Shown: positions 1 to 8,312, counted from the first letter of the stretch. The stretch is 64,000 nt of DNA from Imperialibacter sp. EC-SDR9 (GCF_902498805.1 NZ_LR701574.1:1-64000); one strand, 5' to 3'. The notes: generated from the sequence alone by a model not told the origin. Numbers and translations: made by a program.

Positions 1-368
1 TTGAGATGATCTGCGAGAATAAGTTTAGATTTACCATGGGAGGTGTAGTCTTTTGTTGTGCAACTCAAAGCTAACTTTGAGATACTTAATTCACACCTCC
101 CTACTCTATTCGTTTAGGACGCTATTGGTAAGGAATATACGTAGTCTTGAGAACATTCGAAGGAATTTCTGACAGCACTTGCTAGATTTTCTAGCCCTCA
201 AGCCCTAGCACATCCCACTGGTGCGAGACTTTGGCTCGCACCGGTGGCAATCGTGACGGCACGTTCAATTGAACAGATTACTCCAGCCACCCACCCATGC
301 CAACATTTCACTTTCACTCTTCCCTAAATAACCCTATCTTTAACATTATCCCTCTAACTAAACTACCG
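1..368. other. non-coding stretch with nested inverted repeats
   Basis: No convincing gene is seen before the first start codon at 369. Visible structure: arms GGGAGGTGT (38-46) and ACACCTCCC (93-101) enclose a second hairpin CTCAAAG/CTTTGAG (64-70, 75-81). There is a small hairpin GCTAG/CTAGC (181-195), a strong hairpin with 11-base arms at 217-227 and 235-245 (one G-T pair), and a 12-bp perfect palindrome GTTCAATTGAAC at 263-274. The palindrome lies about 95 bp ahead of the iorA-like gene and could be an operator. What the nested hairpin does is unknown. Confidence 0.5.
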
Positions 369-824
369 ATGGCAATTTTCAAACTAACGATTAACGGACA
401 ACAAAAGCAGGTGGATGTGGATCCCGCTACGCCCATGCTGTGGGTGCTACGGGACAATCTCGACCTGGTAGGCACCAAGTTTGGCTGCGGCATTGCCCAG
501 TGCGGCGCTTGCACCATTCATGTGAATGGCAACGCCACCCGCTCATGCCAGCTGCCTGTGTCGGCCGTAGGCGACAACAAAATCACCACCATTGAAGGCC
601 TTTCCGAAAACGGAGACCACCCGGTGCAGCAAGCATGGCTGCAGCACGACGTGCCCCAATGCGGCTACTGCCAGGCAGGCCAGATCATGACCGCCTCAGC
701 GCTGCTGGCGTCCAATCCTAAGCCCACCGATGAAGAAATTGAATCGGCCATGAATGGCAACATCTGCCGCTGCGGCACCTATGTTCGGATCAAAGCCGCC
801 GTGAAAACTGCCTCAACACTCTAA
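369..824 (+). CDS. iorA: 2Fe-2S subunit of a molybdenum hydroxylase (isoquinoline 1-oxidoreductase alpha-like)
   Basis: Small electron-transfer subunit of a xanthine-oxidase-family hydroxylase, 151 residues. It carries a plant-type [2Fe-2S] site (Cys40, Cys45, Cys48, Cys60) followed by the alpha-helical [2Fe-2S] domain with CGYC (98-101) and CRC (133-135). This is the complete two-cluster layout of the family. The ATG at 369 is chosen because the family begins with a short beta strand like AIFKLTING; an in-frame ATG at 297 would add 24 residues with no family character. It has no signal peptide of its own and probably travels through the Tat system with its partner, whose gene starts 12 bp downstream. 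The substrate cannot be read from sequence; the isoquinoline name is only the family label. No FAD subunit is encoded nearby. Confidence 0.93.
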   Translation: MAIFKLTINGQQKQVDVDPATPMLWVLRDNLDLVGTKFGCGIAQCGACTIHVNGNATRSCQLPVSAVGDNKITTIEGLSENGDHPVQQAWLQHDVPQCGYCQAGQIMTASALLASNPKPTDEEIESAMNGNICRCGTYVRIKAAVKTASTL

Positions 825-836
825 AACCATCAGCTT

Positions 837-3044
837 ATGACTTTAATAAGAACGAAATTTGGCAGAAGATCATTTCTGAAGACCTCGGCAGCCGCCGGCG
901 GTGGACTGATGATCGGTTTTAGCTGGCTCACCCGGTGCTCGCCGGTGTCGGAGCCCCTGGTGGCCGTGCCCAACGAATGGTTCAAGATCAACGGCTACAT
1001 CAAAATTGGCGATACAGGCCTGGTGACTATCTTCAACCCCAATCCGGAGATAGGCCAGAACGTGATGACCTCCATGCCCATGATAGTGGCCGAGGAGCTG
1101 GACGTGGCCTGGGACCATGTGGTGGTAGAACAAGGCATGCTCGATGAGGATGCTTTTAAAAACCCGCAGTTTGCAGGGGGAAGCCTGTCGATTATGCTTG
1201 GTTGGGATGCCCTGCGCATGGCCGGAGCCACTGGCCGCAGGATGCTGCTGGAAGCCGCCGCCAAAGAGTGGGGCGTAAAGGTGGAAGACCTGACAGCCAG
1301 TGAGGGAACTATCAAAGAGAAAAACGGAACGAGGACGATAGGGTACGGTGCCATTGCCTCCAAGGCGGTGGGCATTGAAGTGCCCGAAGAAATAGCGCTG
1401 AAGGAGCCCAAGGACTACAAGCTGCTGGGCACCGCCCAGAAGAACGTGGAGGGCCCCAAAATTGTGACCGGCAAGCCGCTGTTCGGCATCGACTTCAAAA
1501 AAGAAGGCATGCTGCTGGCCATGATCGAGCATCCGCCGGCATTTGGCATGAAGGTGAAGGACTTCAACGTAGACGAAATCAAGGCGATGGATGGCGTGAG
1601 GGACGCTTTCATCATCGACACCACCATACCGGAGCCAGCCTGGTCGGATGTAAATGCATTCAACAACCTGATTGCCATTGTGGGCGATTCTACCTGGCAG
1701 CTGATGAAAGCCAAGAAGGCGCTCAAAGCCAATTGGGAAACAGTGACAGAGCCCGAAAACACGGCCATGCACGTGCAGCGCCTGAAAGACACACTGAAAG
1801 ACGGCGAAGTAGGGGGCAGCAGAAAAGACGGAGACACAGAGGTTGCTTTTGCCTCGGCCGCCAAGGTCATTGAGCGGACGTATACGTCGCCATTCCTTGC
1901 CCACGCCACCATGGAGCCCATGAACTTCTACGCCAATGTGACGGCCGACGGAGCGGAGCTGGCAGGGCCAATCCAAACGCCTAAGGCGCTGGAAGACTCT
2001 GCTGCCAAATTACTGGGCCTTCCTGTAGAGAAAATCTCTGTGCAAATGACCCGCATAGGTGGTGGCTTTGGCCGCAGGCTGTATGTGCACTTTGGGTTGG
2101 AAGCAGCGGCGATCTCCAAAAAAATGGGAGCGCCCATCAAAATGATTTACACCCGGGAAGACGATATGACCCAGGGCACCTACCGACCAGCCTACCGCTC
2201 GACGTACAAAGCTGGTCTGGATGAAAACAACAACCTGATTGCCTTTTCGGTGAGAGGGGCGGGGCTACCCGAAGGCCCTGTTTTCCCCAACAGGTTCCCT
2301 GCGGGCTCGGTGCCCAATTACACCGCTGAAAGCATTGGCTCAACGACGAACATTTCTACAGGAGCCTGGCGGGCACCGAGGTCGCACTTTACGGCAGGAG
2401 CGGAGCAGTCCTTCCTCGACGAGGTGGCGGAGCTGGCAGGCAAGGATCCCATCGACTTCAGGCTGGAGCTGTTCGACAAGGCCATTGCCAATCCTGTAGG
2501 AGAAAAATACGAATACGATGCCGAGCGCTATGCTGGTGTGCTGAAGCTTGTGAAAGAAAAGGCCAATTGGGGCGTGGAAACGCCCGGCGTGTTCCGTGGA
2601 GTGGCTGCCTACTTCTGCCATAACTCTTACGTGGCCCAGGTGATGGACGTGGTGATGGAGAAGAACCAGCCCAAGGTAAAAAAGGTGTGGTGCGCTGTGG
2701 ATTGCGGTATTTTGATCAACAAGGAAGGTGCCGTGAACATTATTCAGGGAGGTGTGGTGGATGGCATTGGCCATTCGCTCTACAGCGAGTTGACGTTTGA
2801 AAACGGTGCGTCGGTGCATAAGAACTTTAATACCTACCAGCTGATCAGGCATAGCCAGGCACCGGAGGAGATTGAGGTGTTCTTTGTGGAGAATGAGATC
2901 AAACCGACAGGCCTGGGCGAGCCAGGGTTGCCCCCTGCGATAGGGGCATTGGCCAGCGCTCTTTATAAGGCAACGGGTAAACGCTACTACCATACACCTT
3001 TCAGCACGGCCGATCAATCGCCGGAAAAGATAGAGGTGATGTAG
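837..3044 (+). CDS. iorB: molybdopterin-binding subunit, isoquinoline 1-oxidoreductase beta-like, Tat-exported
   Basis: Catalytic subunit (735 residues) that binds the molybdopterin cofactor and hydroxylates an aldehyde or N-heterocycle with water as oxygen source. The N-terminus has a twin-arginine motif (RRSFLK, residues 10-15) and a hydrophobic stretch, so the folded enzyme is expected in the periplasm. Family landmarks are present: the glycine-rich IGGGFGRR loop, the TGAWRAPR segment, and near the C-terminus GLGEPGLPP, which contains the conserved catalytic glutamate. The length fits the single-chain beta subunits of this group. The stop is followed by a rho-independent terminator, so the two genes form a complete operon. 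A cytochrome partner, common for this group, is not in the window; the electron acceptor is unknown. Confidence 0.93.
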   Translation: MTLIRTKFGRRSFLKTSAAAGGGLMIGFSWLTRCSPVSEPLVAVPNEWFKINGYIKIGDTGLVTIFNPNPEIGQNVMTSMPMIVAEELDVAWDHVVVEQGMLDEDAFKNPQFAGGSLSIMLGWDALRMAGATGRRMLLEAAAKEWGVKVEDLTASEGTIKEKNGTRTIGYGAIASKAVGIEVPEEIALKEPKDYKLLGTAQKNVEGPKIVTGKPLFGIDFKKEGMLLAMIEHPPAFGMKVKDFNVDEIKAMDGVRDAFIIDTTIPEPAWSDVNAFNNLIAIVGDSTWQLMKAKKALKANWETVTEPENTAMHVQRLKDTLKDGEVGGSRKDGDTEVAFASAAKVIERTYTSPFLAHATMEPMNFYANVTADGAELAGPIQTPKALEDSAAKLLGLPVEKISVQMTRIGGGFGRRLYVHFGLEAAAISKKMGAPIKMIYTREDDMTQGTYRPAYRSTYKAGLDENNNLIAFSVRGAGLPEGPVFPNRFPAGSVPNYTAESIGSTTNISTGAWRAPRSHFTAGAEQSFLDEVAELAGKDPIDFRLELFDKAIANPVGEKYEYDAERYAGVLKLVKEKANWGVETPGVFRGVAAYFCHNSYVAQVMDVVMEKNQPKVKKVWCAVDCGILINKEGAVNIIQGGVVDGIGHSLYSELTFENGASVHKNFNTYQLIRHSQAPEEIEVFFVENEIKPTGLGEPGLPPAIGALASALYKATGKRYYHTPFSTADQSPEKIEVM

Positions 3045-3066
3045 GGGCTGCATCAACCAGAAAGAC

Positions 3067-3094
3067 AAAAGGTGATCGAAAGGTCACCTTTTTT
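3067..3094 (+). terminator. rho-independent terminator after iorAB
   Basis: AAAAGGTGA (3067-3075) pairs with TCACCTTTT (3084-3092) around an 8-base loop and runs into six T. It sits 22 bp after the iorB stop codon. Confidence 0.85.
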
Positions 3095-3135
3095 GTTGGG
3101 GGGTATTTGTGAAGTGACAGGGTGTGCAATGGGTG

Positions 3136-3608
3136 GTTGAGACTCCGAATTAATACACGCCAACACAAACTCATCGGTTATTGCTGCCTGTCCGACTTTC
3201 GGCGGAAGGGAGCTAAGTAATTGTCAATTGTGATTAGCGGACTCCAGCGACTGAAGCAATCTGCCTGTTCCGAAGCCAAATCGTGGACTAGCGTACTATG
3301 GGTGCCCTGCTCCAGAACAGGCCAGAACGGCAACTAGGATCGATTTTCTCTCAAGGGTTCTGCACATTTCTTAATTTCTGTTCCACTAAAGGTTGGCTTT
3401 TGCCCTCAAGCCGGACTGGCTGTTACCGCATCGGCGGACCGTTTTTCTTGCCGTTCCCGGATGGGACAAAAAGTAACCCGCTTCGGCGGCGGTTCGCCGA
3501 GCGACCGAAAAGTCAACGAAAAATTAACGCACAAGCCAAGAGCCCGCACCCAGCCACCATTTTTCGCCCACCCGCCTGGTAGGGCGTTGCTTCTTATTAA
3601 GATTTCGT
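3136..3608. repeat. long dispersed direct repeat R1, copy a
   Basis: About 470 bp that recur as copy b at 6217-6660 in the same orientation with high identity (long exact blocks, for example around 3192-3225 and 6273-6306, and the last 90 bp of each). Copy a has an extra roughly 30 bp near 3430-3510. It includes the motif CCCGCTTCGGCGG (3477-3489), which also occurs in the tandem units before the patatin gene. Short open frames across it, on either strand, are inside repeated DNA and not credible genes. Function is unknown; no transposase is present. Confidence 0.85.
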
Positions 3609-3656
3609 GACCGATAAAGGTTATTGTTGCGAAAACTGGAAATGACAGAGTGGGCA

Positions 3657-3870
3657 GTCGTTCCGAAGCGAAATCGTCGACTTTCGCCCTTTAGGTTTCC
3701 CCGATTGGGCCGGGGTAGATGGCAGTTAGGAGCAAGTGTTCTTGGCTCGAAGATACAATTGTTGACTACGATCAATCACCGACAGGGGGTGATTTACACT
3801 TTGGGACTGCTCCGCTAACACCAAATTAATGAGGTCACTATCTGCTTTGTGGCAGAGTGACCTCATTAAT
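3657..3870. repeat. direct repeat R2, copy a, ending in a long hairpin
   Basis: About 215 bp recurring at 4536-4773 in the same orientation. The two copies bracket the PIN-domain toxin module. Each ends with a perfect 15-bp inverted repeat ATTAATGAGGTCACT/AGTGACCTCATTAAT (here 3825-3839 and 3856-3870), with a further CTGC/GCAG pairing inside. The hairpin is identical in both copies although the preceding sequence has diverged, which points to selection or recent copying of the palindrome. Confidence 0.8.
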
Positions 3871-3900
3871 AGTGTCGACTGGCAGCCGTTATTGCTGAAC

Positions 3901-4044
3901 CTAGTTTGATTTGAGCTTCTTTCTCTTCTTGAAATAGGCCAGAATCTCCAGAGGTGTTTTACCTGCTGTCTCTTTGGCTATCCGCTCACGTTCTTTTCTG
4001 ACGCTCTTCACACAGTCAAAATCTTTTTCAATCGTCATTTTCAT
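3901..4044 (-). CDS. small partner (putative antitoxin) of the PIN toxin, 47 aa
   Basis: A 47-residue basic protein read on the minus strand from ATG at 4044 (a second ATG is two codons later). It starts MKMTIEKDFDCVKSVR and ends in a lysine/arginine-rich tail (KKRKKLKSN). It overlaps the 3' end of the PIN gene by 17 bases in another frame, the tight coupling expected in a toxin-antitoxin operon. Small proteins with an FDCVK-type motif beside PIN-domain genes are something I recall from Bacteroidota and cyanobacteria; I could not verify this. The antitoxin role is inference from size, charge and overlap. The reading frame and overlap are seen directly. Confidence 0.65.
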   Translation of the reverse strand: MKMTIEKDFDCVKSVRKERERIAKETAGKTPLEILAYFKKRKKLKSN

Positions 4045-4492
4045 AATCGAAAATCTCTCGTGGATTCCTAATTTCTATCGCTTGATAGTCGTTCAATAAG
4101 TTCACGGCATTATAGCCATGTATTCTTTGAATATTTACAATATGCTTAAAGTTCCAGCTAGCCAGAATATCTGCCTTTAAAACTGTTGCTATCGCAATAT
4201 GATAACAATCTGCCCGGCTGGTTTCTCCAACCACTTTCTTTTCGAGGTATTTCTCTGCAAGGAGAATAGCTTCCTCCGAGAGCTCAACCCTCAAAAGCGA
4301 TTTTTCCGGAAGGCTTTTTACAAAATTCCTAACATTCTCTGGCGCCCCAGAAAGTTCATCCTCTGCTACGTCGGAGTAAATGAGCTTTATCTGGGAGTCA
4401 ATTGCCTTTTTAAAGAACAGGTCTGTCCAGAGCTCAAACTCAGCATCAAATTTTCCCCCAAACACTGACGTGTCAATGTAAATAGTTTTCAT
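4028..4492 (-). CDS. PIN-domain ribonuclease, VapC-like toxin
   Basis: 154-residue PIN-fold endoribonuclease, typical length. The acidic residues of the active site are in place: Asp7 in YIDTSVFGG, Glu44/Glu46 in DVAEDELSG, Asp95 in SRADCYHIAIA, and Asp108 plus Asn114 near ADILASWN. Such proteins cleave tRNA or other RNA and are held off by a small partner. ATG at 4492 is chosen because residues upstream of it in frame derive from the R2 repeat. The bases AGGAGGA sit directly before the ATG, too close for a normal Shine-Dalgarno site. The gene overlaps its 47-codon partner and the pair is enclosed by the R2 repeats, so it reads as a self-contained mobile or addictive module. Confidence 0.85.
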   Translation of the reverse strand: MKTIYIDTSVFGGKFDAEFELWTDLFFKKAIDSQIKLIYSDVAEDELSGAPENVRNFVKSLPEKSLLRVELSEEAILLAEKYLEKKVVGETSRADCYHIAIATVLKADILASWNFKHIVNIQRIHGYNAVNLLNDYQAIEIRNPREIFDYENDD

Positions 4493-4535
4493 TCCTCCTA
4501 AAATTACAACAAATGATGGGAGTATTTGCCAAGGC

Positions 4536-4773
4536 CCGAAGTGAAATCGCCGATCTGCTCCCTTTAGGGGCGCCCGGCTTAGGGGTGCCCGGCTTAGGTT
4601 TCCCCGATTGGGCCGGGGTAGATGGCACTTAGAAGCAAGCGTTCTTGGCTCGAAGATACAATAGTTGACTACGATCAATCACCGGCAGGGGGAGGTTAAC
4701 GCTTTAGCGCCGTTCTGCTAACACCAAATTAATGAGGTCACTATCTGCTTTGTGGCAGAGTGACCTCATTAAT
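4536..4773. repeat. direct repeat R2, copy b, with long hairpin
   Basis: Second copy of the R2 element. Identical hairpin arms lie at 4728-4742 and 4759-4773. This copy has a local tandem duplication of about 15 bp (GGGGYGCCCGGCTTA twice near 4565-4594) that copy a lacks. The stretch between the toxin start (4492) and the MFS start (4856) contains essentially nothing else. Confidence 0.8.
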
Positions 4774-4855
4774 CGTTTCCGCTGGCAGCCCTCGAAGGAA
4801 CGATATTGCGTAAGTAGCCAACTCCCTCCAAAGTTTATTACCTTCACACCTTGCT

Positions 4856-6205
4856 ATGAAAAGACGAGCGTGGGCGAATTTTCCGTTTCATCCCGGAAAG
4901 TGGCCCTTTTTTTACGGATGGATGATCCTCATCTGGGGATCTCTGGGCATCATCATGAGCATTCCCGGTCAAACCATGGGTGTGTCGGTATTTACCGACT
5001 CGCTGTTGGGCAGCCTGCATATCAGCCGGGATGAGCTGAGCTTTGCCTACATGCTGGGCACCATTGGCAGCTCCTTTATGCTGCCCTGGGCAGGTCGGCT
5101 GTACGACCGCCTCGGCGTGCGCCCTACAGCTGTGGCTGCCGCAGTTGGGTTGGGGTTAATTCTTATTTGGCTGAGTAATATCGACAACTTGCTGTCGGGC
5201 TGGATAGCTGCACAAGCCACGACTGCCATCGTCATCACGTTGTTTGCCACCTTTCTGCTGCTGCGCTTTTTCGGGCAGGGTGTGCTCACCATCGTGTCCC
5301 GCAATATGATGATCCAGTGGTTCGATCAGCGCCGTGGATTCGCTACAGGCTTTAGCAATGTATTCGTGTCGCTGGCCTTTTCTATTTCTCCACTTTTCCT
5401 CTTCACTCTCATCGAAGCCTATACCTGGGAGGGTGCCTGGGTGGTAATGGCGCTGCTGGTCGGCTTGCTGTTCCCTGTCGTGATCATCGTGTTTTTCCGC
5501 AACCGCCCCGAAGACAGCGGCCTGTTGCCTGATGGCCGCTCGCCGGGGGAGGAGCTGGCAGTGTCCGCTAAAAAGAAGAAAAAGATCCTTTTCCCGGTCA
5601 TCAAGGAGTTTACCGCCGCTGAGGCCATCCGCAATTTTCCTTTCTGGGTCTTTGCCCTCATGATGGCCATGCAGGCTTTGTATTTCACGGGCTTCACTTT
5701 TCACGTCATGTCCGTTTTTGCTGAGGCCGGGCTGCCCGACACCATGGCGATCACCATCTTCCAGCCTGTGGCCATCATCGCCGTGGTGGTTACGCTGGTG
5801 GCGAGCAGCGTGAGTGACCATATCCCGCTCAAATACCTGCTGTATTTCAAAGGAGGAGGTGCCTGCCTCGGCATCCTTGGCGTGATCTTCCTTGGTACTA
5901 CCAGCTGGGGCTACTACCTCATCATTATTGGCAACGGTTTCATGACAGGCCTCTATGCCGTTTTGGCCACCGTCACCTGGCCAAGGTATTACGGCCGTAC
6001 TCATTTGGGTGCCATCAGCGGCCAGGCCATGATGATGATCGTTTTCGGCAGTGCCCTCGGGCCAATGCTGTTCAGCCGTTCGTTGTCCTACTTCGGCACC
6101 TACAATGCGAGTGGGTGGCTGTGCTTTGCGGTGTACTTCAGCCTGACCATCATGGCCTTTTGGGCGGATAATCCGCAGAAGGTGCTGGCGGAGAGGCGGG
6201 GTTGA
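4856..6205 (+). CDS. MFS transporter, 12 predicted membrane segments
   Basis: 449-residue major facilitator superfamily permease in the inner membrane. About twelve hydrophobic segments are arranged in two halves separated by a basic cytoplasmic loop (KKKKKI, around residue 240). The loop after the second membrane segment has the family motif A form, GRLYDRLGVRP (near residue 80), with the conserved glycine, Asp and Arg. The overall look resembles the monocarboxylate/oxalate-formate antiporter branch, but the substrate is not evident. The gene stands alone between repeat R2b and repeat R1b. No partner enzymes flank it, so its cargo cannot be inferred from context. Confidence 0.88.
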   Translation: MKRRAWANFPFHPGKWPFFYGWMILIWGSLGIIMSIPGQTMGVSVFTDSLLGSLHISRDELSFAYMLGTIGSSFMLPWAGRLYDRLGVRPTAVAAAVGLGLILIWLSNIDNLLSGWIAAQATTAIVITLFATFLLLRFFGQGVLTIVSRNMMIQWFDQRRGFATGFSNVFVSLAFSISPLFLFTLIEAYTWEGAWVVMALLVGLLFPVVIIVFFRNRPEDSGLLPDGRSPGEELAVSAKKKKKILFPVIKEFTAAEAIRNFPFWVFALMMAMQALYFTGFTFHVMSVFAEAGLPDTMAITIFQPVAIIAVVVTLVASSVSDHIPLKYLLYFKGGGACLGILGVIFLGTTSWGYYLIIIGNGFMTGLYAVLATVTWPRYYGRTHLGAISGQAMMMIVFGSALGPMLFSRSLSYFGTYNASGWLCFAVYFSLTIMAFWADNPQKVLAERRG

Positions 6206-6216
6206 GAAGGGGAGTG

Positions 6217-6660
6217 GTTGACGCTCCGAGTTTATATACGCTAACCCAAACTCACCGGTAATTGCTGCCTGTCCGACTTTCGGCGGAAGGGAGCTAAGTA
6301 ATTGTCAATTGCGATTGGCGGACTCCAGCGACTGAAGAAATCTGCCAGTTACGCAGCCAAATCGTGGACTTGCGTACTATGGGTGCCCTGCTCCAGAACG
6401 GGCTAGAACGGCGACTAGGATCGATTTTCTCTCAAGGTTTCTGCATATTTCTTAATTTCTGTTCCACTAAAGGTTAGCTTTTTGCCCTCAAGCGGGGCTG
6501 GCTGTTACTTTTTCTTGCCGTTCCCGGATGGGACAAAAAGTAACCCGCTTCGGCGGACCGAAAAGTCAACGAAAAATTAACGCACAAGCCAAGAGCCCGC
6601 ACCCAGCCACCATTTTTCGCCCTCCCGCCTGGTAGGGCGTTGCTTCTTATTAAGATTTCG
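6217..6660. repeat. long dispersed direct repeat R1, copy b
   Basis: Same orientation as copy a (3136-3608) and begins only about 12 bp after the MFS stop codon. It contains CCCGCTTCGGCGGACCG at 6544-6560. Together the two copies flank a 2.6-kb segment holding the R2 repeats, the PIN module and the MFS gene. Recombination between the copies would excise that segment. Confidence 0.85.
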
Positions 6661-6735
6661 TAAGAGAAGGAGTTTAGTGTAGAAAAACAGGCAATAATGT
6701 GCGGGCTCCCCAATAATCGGCAGGGGGTGTTGATT

Positions 6736-6795
6736 GCTCCGAATTAATTCACACCAACGCAAGCTCATCGGTCATTGCCACTCTGCCGGTCTTCA
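6736..6795. repeat. partial third copy of the 5' end of repeat R1
   Basis: The sequence beginning CTCCGAATTAATTCACACC resembles the first 60 bp of R1 copy a (CTCCGAATTAATACACGCC) and then diverges. The rest of the intergenic stretch up to the pirin gene (6796-6913) holds a small inverted repeat CTATAC/GTATAG at 6823-6838, a possible operator, and nothing else recognised. Confidence 0.65.
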
Positions 6796-6913
6796 ACCCC
6801 ATTACTCACCTTTTTGATAGTGCTATACCAAAGTATAGTACCGTAAATAATCAGCTCAACCTGCGTTAATGACTGTAGTGCACCAGGAAGACAATAATTA
6901 ACTAAAAATTCAA

Positions 6914-7789
6914 ATGATGAGCTTACATAGAAAACTAGGAAAGACCTATACACCTGCCAATCAGCAGGGGTTTCTCGGCCCAGGTCACATTGCCAGGGCT
7001 GTGATACAAGTTCCTTATCCCGACAGCGATCCATTTATCATGCTAATGGACGATATGCTCGACAAAAAGGACGATACTCCGGTTGGCGGGCCACACCCCC
7101 ATGCCGGTTTTGAAACGGTAACCCTGATGCTTGAGGGAGAAATGGGTGACGAGGAGCATACAATGAAAGCTGGCGACCTTCAACTGATGACGGCAGGAAG
7201 TGGTATTGTGCATACCGAAACCATTGACAAGGAAGCCAGAATGCGCATACTGCAACTGTGGCTTAACCTTCCTAAGAAAGACAGGCAGGCCTTGCCGAGG
7301 GTGCAGGATATTGCCCTGGAGCATGTGCCGACCAAAAGCGAAGAGGGGCTGGTACTTAGGTTATACAGCGGATCGTTGGCCGGTTTAACATCTCCCATCA
7401 AAAATTATACGCCATTCATTTTGGCAGACATTACCCTGCAACCCGGTGCTACCACCGTGCAAGACATCCCAGCCTCTTACACGGCCTTTCTGTATGCTAT
7501 TGATGGAAATGTGTTGGTAGGAAATGAAGCCAGGCAGCTGAATGCCAATCAAGTGGGGTGGTTAGACAGGTTTTCAGAAGAGGGAACCAGCCAGCTTCGG
7601 TTGGAGGCAGGTGAAACGGGTGCCCGTGCAATTTTGTATGCCGGGCAGCCGCAAAACGATGAAATTGTTTCTCATGGCCCATTCATTGCCGACACACAGG
7701 AAGACATCAGGCGGCTGTATAGGGAGTATCGAAACGGTGAAATGAATCATATTTCGATGGTGGAGGAAGAACAAAAAATGGCTTGGTGA
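6914..7789 (+). CDS. pirin family protein (cupin)
   Basis: 291-residue bicupin of the pirin family. The N-terminal cupin has the metal site typical of pirins: His residues in GGPHPHAGFETV (near residues 59-64) and the HTE motif after the GSGIVHTE turn (near residue 100). The C-terminal half matches the pirin C-terminal domain (TPFILADITLQPGATT onward). Family members range from quercetinase-like dioxygenases to redox sensors; which applies here cannot be told. The first ATG (6914) is immediately followed by another ATG and the upstream ten bases are A/T-rich as usual for this group. A strong terminator follows, so it is monocistronic. Confidence 0.93.
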   Translation: MMSLHRKLGKTYTPANQQGFLGPGHIARAVIQVPYPDSDPFIMLMDDMLDKKDDTPVGGPHPHAGFETVTLMLEGEMGDEEHTMKAGDLQLMTAGSGIVHTETIDKEARMRILQLWLNLPKKDRQALPRVQDIALEHVPTKSEEGLVLRLYSGSLAGLTSPIKNYTPFILADITLQPGATTVQDIPASYTAFLYAIDGNVLVGNEARQLNANQVGWLDRFSEEGTSQLRLEAGETGARAILYAGQPQNDEIVSHGPFIADTQEDIRRLYREYRNGEMNHISMVEEEQKMAW

Positions 7790-7825
7790 TTAGGTTCAGC
7801 CTCAGAGTATGGAAACACAAAGAAG

Positions 7826-7851
7826 AGCGGCACGTTATGCCGCTTTTTTTA
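7826..7851 (+). terminator. rho-independent terminator after pirin gene
   Basis: Perfect 7-bp stem AGCGGCA/TGCCGCT with loop CGTTA and a run of seven T (7844-7850). Confidence 0.9.
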
Positions 7852-7913
7852 TTTTGGTTATTCCTGTCGTTCGATTGGATTAGCACTGGTTTTTATCGTT
7901 TACCCAACATTTC

Positions 7914-7970
7914 ATCTATTTAATAGAACAAATTAAAATAGCTCTCGTATATTTGTTCTATTAAATAGAT
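7914..7970 (+). promoter_or_regulatory. operator/promoter of the PadR operon: 20-bp perfect inverted repeat
   Basis: ATCTATTTAATAGAACAAAT (7914-7933) is repeated perfectly inverted at 7951-7970 with a 17-bp spacer. Each arm itself contains a 13-bp near-palindrome TCTATTTAATAGA, so there are two dyad sites facing each other. The right arm overlaps TATATTTG (7948-7955), a match to the Bacteroidota -7 box TAnnTTTG, and ends 5 bp before the padR start codon. PadR repressors commonly bind such dyads at their own promoter, so autorepression is the natural reading. Confidence 0.8.
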
Positions 7971-7975
7971 AAAAT

Positions 7976-8308
7976 ATGTCAAAGGAGCATTTGGGCGAAT
8001 TAGAGGAGTTGATACTACTGGTTATTCTTAAGCTTGAGAAAGACGCCTATGGTTTGGCCATCCGGCAGGAGATCATCAAACAGGCGCAACGCTCAGTGAC
8101 TATCGGTGCTGTGCATGGCACTGTTAACCGGCTGGAAGACAAGGGCCTGATAGAGTCCGAATATGGAGGAGCCACAGAGGAGAGAGGCGGGCGGCGTAAG
8201 CGGATACTGACCGTGACAGCGGCTGGACTGAAAGCCCTGGAGAGGAGCAAGGACGTGAAAATGAACTTATGGCAGCAGATTCCTGTGCTGGTCGTCAACA
8301 AATCATAA
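7976..8308 (+). CDS. PadR family transcriptional regulator
   Basis: 110-residue winged-helix repressor. It matches the short PadR form: LGELEELILLVILKLEKDAYG at the N-terminus, the helix-turn-helix/wing segment GAVHGTVNRLEDKGLIES (near residues 45-62), then GGRRKRILTVTAAGLKAL. PadR proteins repress efflux or stress genes and release DNA upon ligand binding. Its start lies 5 bp after a perfect inverted repeat, and its stop is 4 bp before the ABC permease start, so the two genes are one transcription unit. A PadR gene joined to a permease with a matching N-terminal prefix domain is a recurrent Bacteroidota arrangement. Confidence 0.93.
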   Translation: MSKEHLGELEELILLVILKLEKDAYGLAIRQEIIKQAQRSVTIGAVHGTVNRLEDKGLIESEYGGATEERGGRRKRILTVTAAGLKALERSKDVKMNLWQQIPVLVVNKS

Positions 8309-8312
8309 AGGC

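Noticed and set aside
870-1976. 368-codon minus-strand open frame across the iorB gene, and similar long antisense frames at 2340-3068, 5156-6004, 8577-9416 and 9822-10664
   Set aside because: They lie opposite genes with clear protein families and show His/Gly/Arg-rich nonsense composition with no motif. They result from codon bias on the coding strand.
837-3044. Calling the hydroxylase a xanthine dehydrogenase or CO dehydrogenase
   Set aside because: No FAD subunit, and the beta-subunit layout with a Tat signal is that of the isoquinoline 1-oxidoreductase group; the true substrate remains open.
3298-3775. Open frames in repeat R1 and R2, some sharing a KKQRPTRRxGEKWWLGAGSW string with frames at 6577-6768
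   Set aside because: The shared peptide only reflects the repeated DNA; starts and stops differ between copies and no copy has a coherent full-length frame.
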